Assembly: GCA_001600615.1 (NCBI GenBank)
Contig: BCKK01000007.1
Location: 248,001-312,000, forward strand
Reading direction: 5' to 3'
Source of the DNA: Dioszegia crocea
Lineage: Eukaryota; Basidiomycota; Tremellomycetes; Tremellales; Bulleribasidiaceae
DNA length: 64,000 nucleotides
Part shown: one piece after another, positions 34,261 to 45,133 of the stretch
How positions within the stretch are numbered: position 1 is the first letter of the stretch
Layout: the number at the start of each line of letters is the position of its first letter
The notes under the pieces: generated by a model
Database searches by the model: none
What the model saw: only the letters and a program-made list of their open reading frames with translations
What the model was told of the DNA's origin: nothing
Position numbers and translations under genes: made by a program

Positions 34261-34638
34261 CGGAAATGTAGCCTGGGTGCTTTGTATGGAATACGATAAC
34301 ATCTGATGAGCCTCCTCACTTGTCAAACAAATCCGTGACAGCCTAGGTATAATATTGTTACCTCTAAGTGGACCGGGAATGTCGGATGAATTTACAACTG
34401 ATTATACGGGCTTTACGGAAAATCGGGTCGGCCGCTATGCGCACTCATACTTCACTGTGCCATTCCACATAATTCCATTCTAAAGTAAGTCCCTCCATCG
34501 ACAGCGTATCTGTCACTGTGACTGACACTGCTAGTGCACGCTGGCGGCAACTTAAAGAATCACGGTCGGCTGATATTTGCTCTAATGATACGCGCATGTC
34601 TATACATAATCTAAACCTCCACGATGCCTAACCGAAGC
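34261..34638. other. Convergent intergenic region
   Basis: About 380 bp between the convergent stops of RPB6 and the intronless unknown. AT-rich, with no open frame or structured RNA I can support. Confidence 0.45.
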
Positions 34639-35688
34639 CTAACAATCTAGGGAAGGAGTTGGGAGCACACAGGTGAATCGCGCAAAGACATTGGCGGGGG
34701 ATAGCCCCGAACGTGTTCGATCGAGGAGGCTCTGGGTACCGTCTTTTGCCGTTAGGCGAATGCGAGTGTTTGTTGAGAATCGCAGAGCCTTGCTACGGCT
34801 TGTGGCAGGACTGGTGAAGGCGAGACTCTGGGATTGTGGTGGGCCACCGGAGTATCCTACGAGAAAGATTTTGGGATCAACGTTCTCGTGAGAGGGATCT
34901 TCAGCCGTCTGGGAGTCAGAACCGTACTCACTGGCGAAGACATCCAGAGACAACCTCTGTCTACGTCGTGGGATCATGCCGGGGGGCAAGATTGTGCCCT
35001 CGGGCTCGCACAAGAGGTCGATCCCAACTTCTCCAGGCAATAAAACCTCTCCGCCATTGCAAACGAGTTGCAGCGCCAAATCAAGAGAGGCGGGGGCTTG
35101 AGCAAGGTGGTCACCGAGATGTTCATAGGCCGAAAGTCTGTCGGCGGGAGAGGTGGGTGCGATCTGCAAGCCCACGTCCTCGAGCTCGCCCTTGTACAGC
35201 ATCCAGCCGTGTGGCGTTTGCGAAAGGGTAAACCCCTTGCAGCTCCAACGCAGCGTGGTGTTGATTGCGTCTTCCGAAAAGCGCAAATACCCGTTCCCGC
35301 CATCCTCAACCTTGACCGAATTCTCCGTATTCGCTGTGGACATACTGAGATCTTCGAGCTGCCTGGTGGAGAGGTGTACGCCGGCGAATGAAGTCATTGC
35401 TCCTTCGCCACCGGTGGCAATCGATGTGAAAGGGGGAGGAGGGACGCCGTGTAGATCCATGTACTCCTTCAGTTGCTCGTATACGTAGATCCTGGGTCGG
35501 CTGAAATCAACAGTCCGATCATCTGCTTCGGGCACACTGTCCGAGCCCCACTGGAGACCCGCCTGGTGTTTTGACCATATGTGTGAGCCTTGAGTATCCG
35601 TAGGTGTGTAAATTCTACCCCAGCCAAGGATGCGTTGTCCATCAGCGCTGTAGACCGGATAATTCCGCGGGATAAAGGTGGTCGGCAT
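34639..35688 (-). CDS. Unrecognised intronless 349-residue protein
   Basis: A single open frame from ATG 35688 (MPTTFIPRNYPVYSADGQRI) to the stop at 34639, remarkable in a window where almost every other gene has introns. N-terminal part: LGWGRIYTPTDTQGSHIWSK, GLQWGSDSVPEADDRTVDFS, YVYEQLKEYMDLHGVPPPPF. Middle: TTLRWSCKGFTLSQTPHGWM, a balanced beta-rich composition, then LSAYEHLGDHLAQAPASLDL. The C-terminal 130 residues are Ser/Arg/Gln-rich and probably disordered (PRRRQRLSLD, SQTAEDPSHENVDPK). No signal peptide, membrane span or known motif seen. I do not recognise a family; the long clean frame and codon use support a real gene. Confidence 0.6.
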   Translation of the reverse strand: MPTTFIPRNYPVYSADGQRILGWGRIYTPTDTQGSHIWSKHQAGLQWGSDSVPEADDRTVDFSRPRIYVYEQLKEYMDLHGVPPPPFTSIATGGEGAMTSFAGVHLSTRQLEDLSMSTANTENSVKVEDGGNGYLRFSEDAINTTLRWSCKGFTLSQTPHGWMLYKGELEDVGLQIAPTSPADRLSAYEHLGDHLAQAPASLDLALQLVCNGGEVLLPGEVGIDLLCEPEGTILPPGMIPRRRQRLSLDVFASEYGSDSQTAEDPSHENVDPKIFLVGYSGGPPQSQSLAFTSPATSRSKALRFSTNTRIRLTAKDGTQSLLDRTRSGLSPANVFARFTCVLPTPSLDC

Positions 35689-36590
35689 CTGTGATGGTAT
35701 GATGGACTGAGAGGTCGATCGGAAGTATGAGATGGAGCGAGTGAGTTAGGGAAAAGCTGAGTGTAGACTGGGGCCAGGCAGGAAGGTGAGGAACAGGAGT
35801 GGGTAAGAGGTTCAATTGTGGTTGATCGAGTGATAGGAGAATTGGGGAGTGGATTTCGGGTATGAGGGGTAAGTGGAGCGCGTCTTGTCTGCAGTAGGGC
35901 GGGATCGAGGGGTGAGAGGCGATGTCAGGACTGTGATGGGGTATCGTCTTTCTTGTACCTGCAGGGTCCCAGCCCCAATGCGGACTGGACTCAGTTGCTC
36001 AAACATACAGTCAAAGGATCTCTCTCCGACCAGGGCAGAGCGTCAATGGACGACCATGTCGTGCTATTGCGAGCTAAGCTGCTGGAAGTAGCGCCGGGAT
36101 CAGAGTCGTCAGAAGTTGGTGGTCAGTCACTGGGGTGTTCTAAAGCCCCTCGAGCTCTCGCGCTTCAAAGGGCGATGTAGGACTCCAGGAGGCTCATACG
36201 CTGATGGCTGGAGACATCGAGATAGTAATCGACAGACTGTACGCAAACAGGTCAGCAAGATAAGCGCTTAGTGAGTACTGTCCTACAGCACGACCTGGAT
36301 CGGAGTCAGCGTTCAGTCGCTGGCGGATTCCATGGTGGCCGCATTCTCATCATGAGACTCATGAGTCGGAATTGCTTCGGAAAAACCTAGACACAAGCGC
36401 CATTACTTCCACCTGCAACCTGAGTGTATCAGTAGGACGGTAAGATCATAGGAGCGGCAATCTGTCTCATCTTCAGGCGCATACGGAGACCAGGCAGAGT
36501 GTGGGAGACAATGTACAATGTGAAGAGGAATGCAAGTCCGACTAGTCGAACTCGAGGGATTTTTGGGATTTTTTCATCACCATTAACCGC
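35689..36590. other. Intergenic with a possible orphan exon
   Basis: About 900 bp upstream of ARH1. A plus-strand stretch 35965-36121, preceded by CTGCAG and followed by the donor-like GTCAGT, reads GPSPNADWTQLLKHTVKGSL...MDDHVVLLRAKLLEV, more protein-like than its surroundings. No matching start or downstream exon was found, so it is not called as a gene. The remainder shows nothing supported. Confidence 0.3.
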
Positions 36591-38387
36591 ATGATTCTCT
36601 TTCAATCGACATCCATGTCAATCTCATCGCCACCCCTAGTCCGCCTAGCTAGGCGCCTATGTCCACGCTGTACCCGAGCCCTCCCTCCCCTCCGCCGCAC
36701 ATTCACCTCGAGTCCAACTGTCAAATCCTCACCTCCACCTCTCAGACTAGCTATAATCGGTGCAGGCCCCTCAGGCTTCTATACAGCTTCCAGAGTTCTA
36801 AGCTCATTACCGCCCGACTCACCCTCTGGTCAAAATGTTGAGGTGCATATGTATGAGCGACTACCCACGCCATACGGGCTTGTGCGGTATGGTGTTGCGC
36901 CAGATCACCCCGAGGTCAAGGTGGGTAGATGCTTTCTCAATCTATCTTCAATCTGGACTCTGTTGCTGATAGTTCAGAATTGTCAACATAAGTTTGACGA
37001 TCTAGCTAAAGACTCTCGATTCAAATACTTTGGAAACGTCCTCATTACATCTCAACCCTCTATCCCATCTCCCGATCCCACAACTATCAACTCCGCAACC
37101 CCACCTACGGCCTTATCATCCTATACCTACACACACGCCCTGACCCTCCCGCTCACATCGCTAGTGCATCACTACAACGCTCTTCTCCTATCGTACGGTG
37201 CCTCTCTATCCAACCCTTTATCCTCTGTACCCGGCTCGTCATCCTCACCTTCGCCCTTATCTGGCGTCTTCCCCGCGTTAGCTTTGGTCGGGTGGTACAA
37301 CGGTCATCCGGCATTTGCGGACTTGCCCGTCGATCTCAAAGGCGTAGAAGAGGTGGCGGTGGTGGGACAAGGAAATGTGGCATTGGATGTAGCTCGAATA
37401 CTGCTGAAGAAGGCGGAAGACCTGTCGGGGACCGATATCCCCGATGAGATCCTACATATCTTGTCTAAGAGCGATGTGAAGACTGTCAGGGCGGTAGGAA
37501 GGAGAGGACCGGCTCAAGTGGCGTTCACGACGAAGGAATTGCGGGAGATTGTCTCGATCCCTAATGTGGGCTACGAGGGGCTGAAGGGGACGATGATGGA
37601 TGAGGCTAAAGTGGTAGCTAAGGGCGATAGGATGCGGACGAGGATATTGGGGTTGATGGAGAAGGATAATCAGTACTTGGGAGGGGAAAAGAGATTCATT
37701 TTGGACTTTTTGAAATCGCCTACTGCGTTCTTGGCGGGTGGGTCGGCAGGGACAGGGGATGGGAAGGTGGGACAGGTCGAATGGGCACTCAACGAGCTTA
37801 CGTCGACTGCCGACAAGGGTGTGGTCGCGCGGCAGACTGGGGAGAAGGTGGTGACGAGGGCAGATATGGTAGTGGAGAGTGTTGGTTATCGGTCTGAGCC
37901 ACTGGGACCTATCGAAGAAGGAGGATGGAGTTTGCCTTTTGACAGAAGTAAGGGAAGGGTGAAGAATACGGGCGGGAGAGTGGTAGGGGAGGATGGGCAA
38001 GCTGTGAGTATTTTCTCGTGCTTTGTGAATAGGTGGATGGGAATAGTTGGCTGACATGATTAGATTCCAGGGATATACGCAGCGGGATGGGTAGCCCGAG
38101 GACCCATCGGCGTGATCGCTTCAACAATGCACGATGCCTATTCGGTAGCGGATGATTTACTCGCCGATCACTATTCGACAACTGCTCCATGGGTCAATAG
38201 CCCATTATCCCAATCACCAGAGTTGGGCCTTCCGGCTGAATTGGAGCAGGGGATGAGGGAAGGGAAGGTTGTAGATTTGGAGATGTGGGGGAAGATTGAT
38301 GAGGCTGAGAGAGCAAGAGGGAGGACGAGGGGGAAAGAGAGGGAAAAGTTCAGAAGAGTGGAAGATATGTTGGCTGTGTTATCTTGA
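36591..38387 (+). CDS. ARH1: Mitochondrial NADPH:adrenodoxin (ferredoxin) oxidoreductase
   Basis: FAD enzyme passing electrons from NADPH to mitochondrial ferredoxin for Fe-S cluster, haem A and ubiquinone synthesis. Start ATG 36591 gives an Arg-rich, acid-free presequence (VRLARRLCPRCTRALPPLRR). The FAD-binding Rossmann motif IIGAGPSGFYTASRVL follows, then MYERLPTPYGLVRYGVAPDHPEVK, a perfect family block. Exon 2 starts after the intron at about 36919-36978 with NCQHKFDDLAKDSRFKYFGN. The NADPH-binding motif is VVGQGNVALDVARILL, followed by VKTVRAVGRRGPAQVAFTTKE. Exon 3 carries IPGIYAAGWVARGPIGVIAS and TMHDAYSVADDLLAD. There is a Ser/Pro-rich insertion around residues 170-200 compared with the bovine enzyme. 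The stop is at 38385-38387. ATG 36591 is the first in frame; a second Met nine codons on is also possible. Confidence 0.93.
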
Positions 38388-38495
38388 TCATGATATCGGC
38401 GATAATCGGATAGGGATAGTCAGACAAGATCACAACCATCTCATTCATAGGATCTATACATAGTCATTGTCCATATCAACACGTATAACGAGCCA

Positions 38496-40082
38496 TCATC
38501 TCCACGTTGCATTCCCTCCGCTAGTTTGCAATCCTCCTTCATGTCCGACTCCCTCACCCTCACCAGGGGGTACAAGCAATACCTCACTCCCTTCTTCCGA
38601 CCAAACACCTTCGCTATCCCTCCGTATTGGCGGCGGCGGGGTAAGACCCCTCATTGATGCATCTCCACCTGGACCGGCGTAGGCACTCTGTGGCCGACCT
38701 GAGGGTTCTTGCTGTGACAATCAGTACCCGGTCAAGATTTCCCATGGTTGACATATGGAAACTTACGCCTGGGTTCAGAAGAGCAGTCTTGGTCTGATAC
38801 ATGGACATAATACTTTGTCTATACGCCATCTGCAATATCAGCATTGGGTTCTAGCTCGAACTCAGCGAGACTTACTTGTTCATTCCAATACTGCTCCAAT
38901 TTCCGCTGATTCTCATTCCTCGTTTTCCGATGAACGAACCATAATGTCGTTATGACCCCAACAATCACTGAACGTCAGCCGGGATCCGAGACGAGGAGAA
39001 GTAAGGACATACACGCGACGATTCCAATCCCGATAAGAACATAAGCGTACACCGGCGCCCTAGTGGGCTCATCTGCCGCTTTCCCACACACATTGTTACC
39101 GTTACAATTGTAAGATAGGCACTCTTTGTTACCGGTACAAGCTGTCCCGACGGATTTGGTGCGTAAACATTGTAAAGTCCCGCCATCGCAGTACAGGCTC
39201 GTGGCGCAACTGACAAATCAGCACGATTTCCCGATACCAGGCTAGAATGACTTACTTGTCTCTTGAGACTATGATGGCGTATTCGGATCCTGAATCGGTG
39301 TAGGCTGTGTATCGGGTGTTGTCGTTGACGCAAGTTTGGCCTAGGGATACATTGGCATAACTAAAACCGTAAGCTTTTGGACTTCGTGGAAGATCTGGGA
39401 ATAGCTTACTAGCATTTGAAGTCGAGGCAGATTGATCCATTCACGTTGAGATAGTTTGATAGATCCCTGTAGTTTGGCGCAGGTAGACACTGGTCTGCGT
39501 CTATCAGCGATTGCTCATGAGTGGAAGATATGCGTCAACTTGCCATCCCGGTCCTTCTGGCATGTACCGCCTGGGGGCACACTTTGCAGACAGGTATCGC
39601 CTTCATCTGGGCAGCTGAGAGTGTTAGTTAGATGCCCACAAGCAAGCAACTAATGAGGAGGAAACTGACAATGAGCCCATGGGGCAGGTGGGCGGTAAGT
39701 TCTCAAACGCAATGTAATTGTAGCCATATGGGAACTGAGCATTTTAGCACTGGCCGCCAATACGCTGGCGTCGGAATAACACGCGTAGTCTCTATATGGA
39801 ATGACTCACGACATCTTTGCGACAGCCTTTATAGGCGCAGGTGTTGTTTGTGGCGCAATACGTTTGGGCATCACAATCCGTCACTAGGTTAAAGGTGTTT
39901 TGATCATATCGCTGATTTGTCGTTCTGATCGTTAGCGAATGCATACAGGGAAGATTTAAGGGAATCAGCACTCACGAGCACGCTTTACCCCACGCCGCCC
40001 CATGATCCCGCAATGGCGATGTCTGAGCGAGCGCAACACCCGCGGACAAAAGTCCTATCGAGGCGGTGAAGAAAGATCTCAT
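38496..40082 (-). CDS. Cysteine-rich single-pass (type I) membrane protein
   Basis: Start ATG 40082 gives a signal peptide (MRSFFTASIGLLSAGVALAQ). The extracellular part is spread over about seven small exons and is crowded with cysteines: NTFNLVTDCDAQTYCATNNTC, YKGCRKDV, the CPxDExTC-like segment CPDEGDTCLQSVPPGG, ICLDFKCYYANVSLGQTC, SLYCDGGTLQCLRTKSVGTA, CTGNKECLSYNCNGNNVC. One membrane span follows (APVYAYVLIGIGIVA...VIVGVITTLWFVHR), then a cytoplasmic tail with RKTRNENQRKLEQYWNEQ and a Pro/Ser/Gly-rich end (RGLTPPPPIRRDSEG). The layout, with an EGF-like repeated Cys ectodomain, one span and a charged tail, suggests a surface sensor or wall-anchored protein. It resembles a conserved basidiomycete family of unknown function that I know only as hypothetical. 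Splice borders are approximate. Confidence 0.7.
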
Positions 40083-40888
40083 GCTGAAGTGTATCTGCGC
40101 CTGCTCTAAAATCTCCGGGAGAGTTATATCACCGATGGAATCGTGCTGTAGGGAGAGGGTGAAAGTGGCTCGTCTATTATATGTGCCAGTGCGTGAAGGT
40201 CATGAATATAGTGAGGTTGGAGAAGGCGATGTTGCTGTGTCCATTAGCGTGCCTGAAATAGCACATGTGGTACCGCCTCTGTTTGACACCTCTCTTGCAT
40301 TCTATGCAGCTCTATCATGCATGCATGTATGACTTTGATACTTCAAAGGTAGCTTCCTTGTAGTCCCAAGTCGATATTTGGCTGATAGGACAGAGATGAA
40401 AACAACCATGAGAGCGAGTACGAGGGAAGCAAGTTGACCCCCAAGTCATTACGGAAGGCTCTCCCTCTACGACGCGTGCCGGAGGGTGGCAAAGTGGCAT
40501 GGTTTCGTGGCCAAATCCAAGGTGGGGTATGCCCCCTTCGAGATGGGTCTAGCGTGAAGTTATACATCAATCTAGAGTATAGAAACGGCCCCGACATCCT
40601 CTATCATCATATCATACTTGGACGGGACGATATGGAACCCAACCATCAAAGTCCGATAGGAAGTCCATCGTCGACCCGACCCCCAACCACCAATCTCACG
40701 CGCGGTTTCCCAAGCTCTGTAAGTCACGCGGAACCAGTCGGTTAGCACGGAAGAAGACGCGAGATTCCCCCTCTTTCCTCCCATCCGGCATAGCAACTAT
40801 GGCCACAACCACCCTTCACACATTCCTCATTCCCACTTGTCCTTCTTCCTGAAACCCTTCCATCCATCGTCCCTGCATATCGCCCATC
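40083..40888. other. Divergent intergenic region
   Basis: About 800 bp between the starts of the cysteine-rich membrane protein (minus) and HPC2 (plus). It must contain two promoters. No further gene, repeat or RNA is supported; the open frames at 40434-40745 have no protein-like features. Confidence 0.45.
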
Positions 40889-43800
40889 ATGCATACGACA
40901 GAGAGCTCACAAGCTATACAGGACAATGCATCCGGTCCCTCGTCATCCAACACGGCGCGTCAGCGATCATTCTCCCCCGTCAAGACCACAGGTCGAGGTC
41001 CCTCGGCCAGCCCATCCACCTCTAGCCGTGCACAAGCATTAGCTCTGCTATCGAATGACTCGCCAACTTTGAACCTGCCCTCACCGTACAAGAGGCCCAG
41101 GGTCAGCGTGCCACCGTCTTCGCTCCCTCTCTCCAGCTTACCCCCTTCGTCCATCCCCGTCTCGTCCTATACCGATGTCATCTCTCTTTCAGACACGGAT
41201 GACGATTTCGAAATGACAGATGAAGTCAATGATGAGAATGCCAGGCCGGATGGAGAAGCTGGGCAAGGGGTGGAAGACCAGATGGAGATGGATGATGAAG
41301 ATGAGGAGGTGGAGGAAGGAATGGAGCAAGTGGAGGGCGAGGGCGATAGCGAGGAGGATTTGGACGATGAAGACGATGAGGATGACGAGGATGATGAGGA
41401 CGATGATGAGGATGATGCAAGGAGTGAAGATCTGGTATGTCGTCCTTGGCATATGGAGGCATGAGCTCATTATTGCAGGAAGTGGAATTTATAAGTCAGA
41501 GACAAGGCTCTGGACCACCGAAGGAAGGAACAATCTTTGTCAAAGCCGAACCTGGAGAACCTGAAGCTGGACCCTCTACACTACCTGACGGTGCCGCTTC
41601 CGATCCATCCGCACCGGTCACGACCCTAATTGCCAAGAAGAAAAAGGTCCGAATTATCCGGTCTCCATCTGAAGAACGTCCTCCTCCCCCTCCTCTCGAT
41701 ACGATCCGCCTGAGTCACGCACTCAATACGGACGGGACAACACTGGAGTGGAATGTCTTGGCGTCGGCACAGGCTAAGGGGCTGGTGATGCGGAGATGGC
41801 AGGTGGATGCGCCAAATGTGGTGGTGAAGAAGGAAGTTAAATTGGAGAATGGGGATGGGGATGCTANGCCGAAAGCGGGCTCGCCAAGTAAGAGCGGAGA
41901 GACGGCGGAGGAGAAGACAGCCAGGGAGTTGGATGAGAAGTACAATGGCGTGCCGAAGAAGAAGAAGCCTGTAAGTCTAAGACCCCATTTATTATCTGTG
42001 CAACGCTGACTAGTTAGAGCAAGAGGAAGCCGATCGACTACGACGTGACAGATTCATTCATTGACGATTCGGAATTACAGCAGGATGCTCCGACACATAT
42101 GGCCAAAACAGTCAAGAAGGGGTTCTTTGTCGCGCAGGGTAAGGTGGAGGTGATGGAGTGAGTCTTTCCATATCAGCGACATACGGTCGATGCTGACGGA
42201 TACCTAGGGAAGAAGCGAAACCTGCAGCTAGGACCCGACCGAGCGTGGCGAAGAAACCTCGGTCGTCTCAGCCTGCAGCAGCAAAAGATGTCCGGCAGAG
42301 GAAGAGTCTTGCGCAACTCGTCAGGGAGACTGAAAGCAAGCAGTCAAAGACTGGAACTTCCATGACGCCCATCAAGATTGATTCGGACGATGAGGGTGAT
42401 CCAGAGGCCATATCGCCATTCCAGCGTGAGTGAAGTCTTCCATCTGGAACGAGCAAGTCATGAAGGCTGATGAGCTAGGTTCACCCAGTCCCGCACTGCT
42501 CAGCCAGCAGGAAGAAGCAATTCTGAATTCACTCAAACCAGTCGACCCTACCGTATGCAAAAACGCCCAAAAAGATCCTGCAGTGAGTGAATGGCTAGCA
42601 AGAAAGACAGCCCTGGCTGATTACTTAGCTTCGTCCACCCTGGCCAGATTTCCCAAAACCCGTCCGATTAGCTCTGGCCGAATTGCAGAGGATGAGTTTG
42701 GAGCGTGAGTGATGTCTATCTATACGAGGTGGAACCCGAATCTGACCCCGCATAGATCCAGTGGATCCAGAAACCAAAGCGAAATTCCCAGATATCCTCA
42801 AACCACCATTGGCGGACTGTGGGGTTGCAGCGTTCCGACATGGAATGTACAATCTGGGTGAAGGCGCAGATCCGAGCTTTTTCCAGGCTCTAACTTCTGT
42901 TTTGCCATACAATTCCTTTACTCTGACTGTAAGTTCCCCCTTAGTTCTTGGCCTTTTTACGTCTGGATCAATGTAGCTGATTGACAACAGAAACTCACGA
43001 CAAAACTCATCTATGAGGACTATTGCGAGTTCCTAGACTCGTGCGAGAAGGCCGGTCTGGATCAATTGGCCAGGCTCATCAAGCGAGATGCGGGAGAATG
43101 GAAGAGCCGATATGCTACTTCGATGAAGGAGTACGAAGAGGGGAAGCGGAAGTGGGGTGAGTTGTCTCCGTTAGGGTGGGTGAAAGGTGCCTAGCTCATG
43201 GTTACAGAAGAAAATCACGGGGTTGGGTCTGGGGAACCGAATGGCCCTGGGGCGAGTTTACCGAATGCTACAGTATGTCCACTCTCTTTCTACTGGCCAT
43301 ATCCGCAATCTCTAACCCTCTCACTTGAATCCTTGCCACTAGAATCAGGCCGAAGCTGACAATACCGCAGAATACTACAACAGATTCATCCACCCTCGAC
43401 CACCCAGACCGAGAAGATGGAGAAGAGCAACCGTTACCACAGCTCGATGGCGAATGCCCCAAAGAACCCGCCAAGAAGTTCTCATGGACCACGGAGATGC
43501 GTGATGTATTTGAGCAGCTATTGGATAACCTCGCGGATGGCGTCGAGCTCAATGCTAAAGCCGAGTAAGTCTCCCATGCCTTCTTTCATGGAGTAGCAGG
43601 CTGACGATTTTCGTAGGGAATACAGACTCTCGGGATTTAGAACAGGCAAAGAATGGACAGAGTCGTCTCTTCGGCTTGCGTTATATAAACGGGTGAGAGA
43701 CCAAACGTTTTCGTACAACAGCGAACTCGAGCTAAATCCGCAGATCATTGACCTGTTCCCTGAAGGTACCATGACGTCGACAATGGTTTCGGGTCAGAGT

Positions 43801-43921
43801 GAGTCTTTCAAGCGTTTTATGCATGGTATTCGGGGCTGATGTGAAAGTGAGCCGAATCAGGGCACAGAAGAAGAAATTACAGACGAATGCGGGTAAGCTA
43901 GCGGCGGAGCCGGCGGCGTGA
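40889..43921 (+). CDS. HPC2: HIR histone chaperone complex subunit HPC2/ubinuclein
   Basis: Subunit of the replication-independent H3/H4 deposition (HIR/HIRA) complex. Start ATG 40889 (MHTTESSQAIQDNASG). Residues 100-190 form a long acidic run (D/E repeats, 41230-41430), then a disordered part rich in KKKK/PPPPP. The Hpc2-related domain (HRD) is clear: PIDYDVTDSFIDDSELQQDA, then TVKKGFFVAQGKVEVM, which contacts HIRA/Hir. Further on, YEDYCEFLDSCEKAGLDQLA and SWTTEMRDVFEQLLDNLADG with KRIIDLFPEGTMTSTMV correspond to the ubinuclein middle domain. About ten introns; the first starts after RSEDL near 41433. The assembly has one undetermined base (N) at 41867, in a codon read as Ala-X-Pro, so that residue is unknown. 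The stop is at 43919-43921. Note that histone H4 lies in the same window. Confidence 0.9.
41867..41867. other. Undetermined base (N)
   Basis: The only N in the window. It lies in the HPC2 coding region (GCT-ANG-CCG), so one residue (Lys, Arg, Thr or Met) cannot be read. It shows the sequence is an assembly or consensus with a single unresolved call. Confidence 0.95.
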
Positions 43922-44267
43922 GATGAGCGATGGGCGCCGGCGGGACGGTATGGGTCTTCTCTTTGAGGTTTATGCTGTGGGCTGTGTGAAGGGACTGGAC
44001 TTTGAGCTTTTGTTTATAGTTCCAGTAAGCCATCTAGTGTGTATAATACATAGCTTTCAAGGCATGCGATATCACTGTACAGCCATTCTTACTCCCCACT
44101 CTTCCCCACTCTTGCCGGATAAACTGTTAAATACCGCCAAACCTTAATCGCCTTATCCGAACGACGGATCGTTCGAGCCAAAAACAACTCCAATTTCCAG
44201 CTCTGACAACCGCCCATCTAAGTGCTCTAAGCTCCTCTCGCCTACTGAGCCCAACATACACCCCAAG

Positions 44268-44396
44268 ATGCTCATTTGGCTCATTACGAAATACTGGGAC
44301 GAAGCGCGAATAAAGCGCGAAGCTGCCAATCCTCGAAATCGAGATCCGGGGCCGAGGCGGAGTATATGGCAGAAGCTGGGGTTACAGAGGGGGTGA
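44268..44396 (+). CDS. Possible 42-residue microprotein
   Basis: ATG in a good context (CCCAAGATGC) opens a 42-codon frame: MLIWLITKYWDEARIKREAA, then PRNRDPGPRRSIWQKLGLQR-G and TGA. The N terminus has a short hydrophobic, Trp-rich stretch followed by basic charge, which would suit a small membrane-associated or mitochondrial peptide. There is no recognised family and no introns; it sits in an otherwise empty 1.2-kb gap. Could also be chance. Confidence 0.3.
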   Translation: MLIWLITKYWDEARIKREAANPRNRDPGPRRSIWQKLGLQRG

Positions 44397-45133
44397 CGCG
44401 CAGTCGACGTTGAAGAAGAGTGAAGAGAGTGTAAGATAGGACGAGAGAGAGAGGTGAGATTTCTAGCTCCTCATTCATACTACAAGGCGACCCAATCTGA
44501 CTTTTTCAGGTCGTCATAGACTCGGTTCGGGCCCATCATGTATTATATCCATCTTCGTGCTTCTTAAGGATTGTTGTCAGGTGTAAGCTGTACCGCCAGG
44601 GTGATCGGAGAGACAAGAGCTGATATTGCGAAGTCCTCTTGTATCATTCATTCCCCATTGTAAAAATCCCGGCTTGGCTGGTCTTGCTCCCGAAGCAAAT
44701 GTATATCCGCTGTTCTCCTACCGGTCCACAAAGCCTGCCTCACCCTCTTCCCCATTGGAAGAGAAGGGCGACTCATATATCGTCTTTGGCCATTCTTAAA
44801 AGCCGGCGAATCGCAACTGTGGTTTCATCAACATTACGCCTCGTTCCCGCCCCGTCTTTATCCTCAAACACGGTGTTTCACTGTCCGCATTGACGCTATA
44901 CAGAGCTATAGAACATGGTGGACTAGGCTTGACTGGTGTAGCCAAACAGGACAACCCGCCTCGGGCTTACCGAGCGATGTTTGTCTGAACCTCAGACACG
45001 GTTGGGAGAAACAAAGGTAACTATCAAACCAAACAATTCTGCAGATCTCTCACCTTTTTTCAACCTTCTTCTCATAACTTTACCTCCATACTTCACTCTT
45101 CGCTATTTCTCCCTTTTCTCAACTCACACCACC
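44397..45133. other. Intergenic, 5' region of the next gene
   Basis: About 740 bp with no supported gene. It includes CT-rich sequence just before the ATG at 45134, typical of fungal promoters and leaders. Together with 43922-44267 (also empty) it surrounds the small frame at 44268. Confidence 0.4.

Noticed and set aside
44981..45133. Upstream in-frame extension of the gene at 45134
   Set aside because: The extension begins at a TTG codon; ATG 45134 has an excellent context (ACCACCATGG), so the extension is leader sequence.
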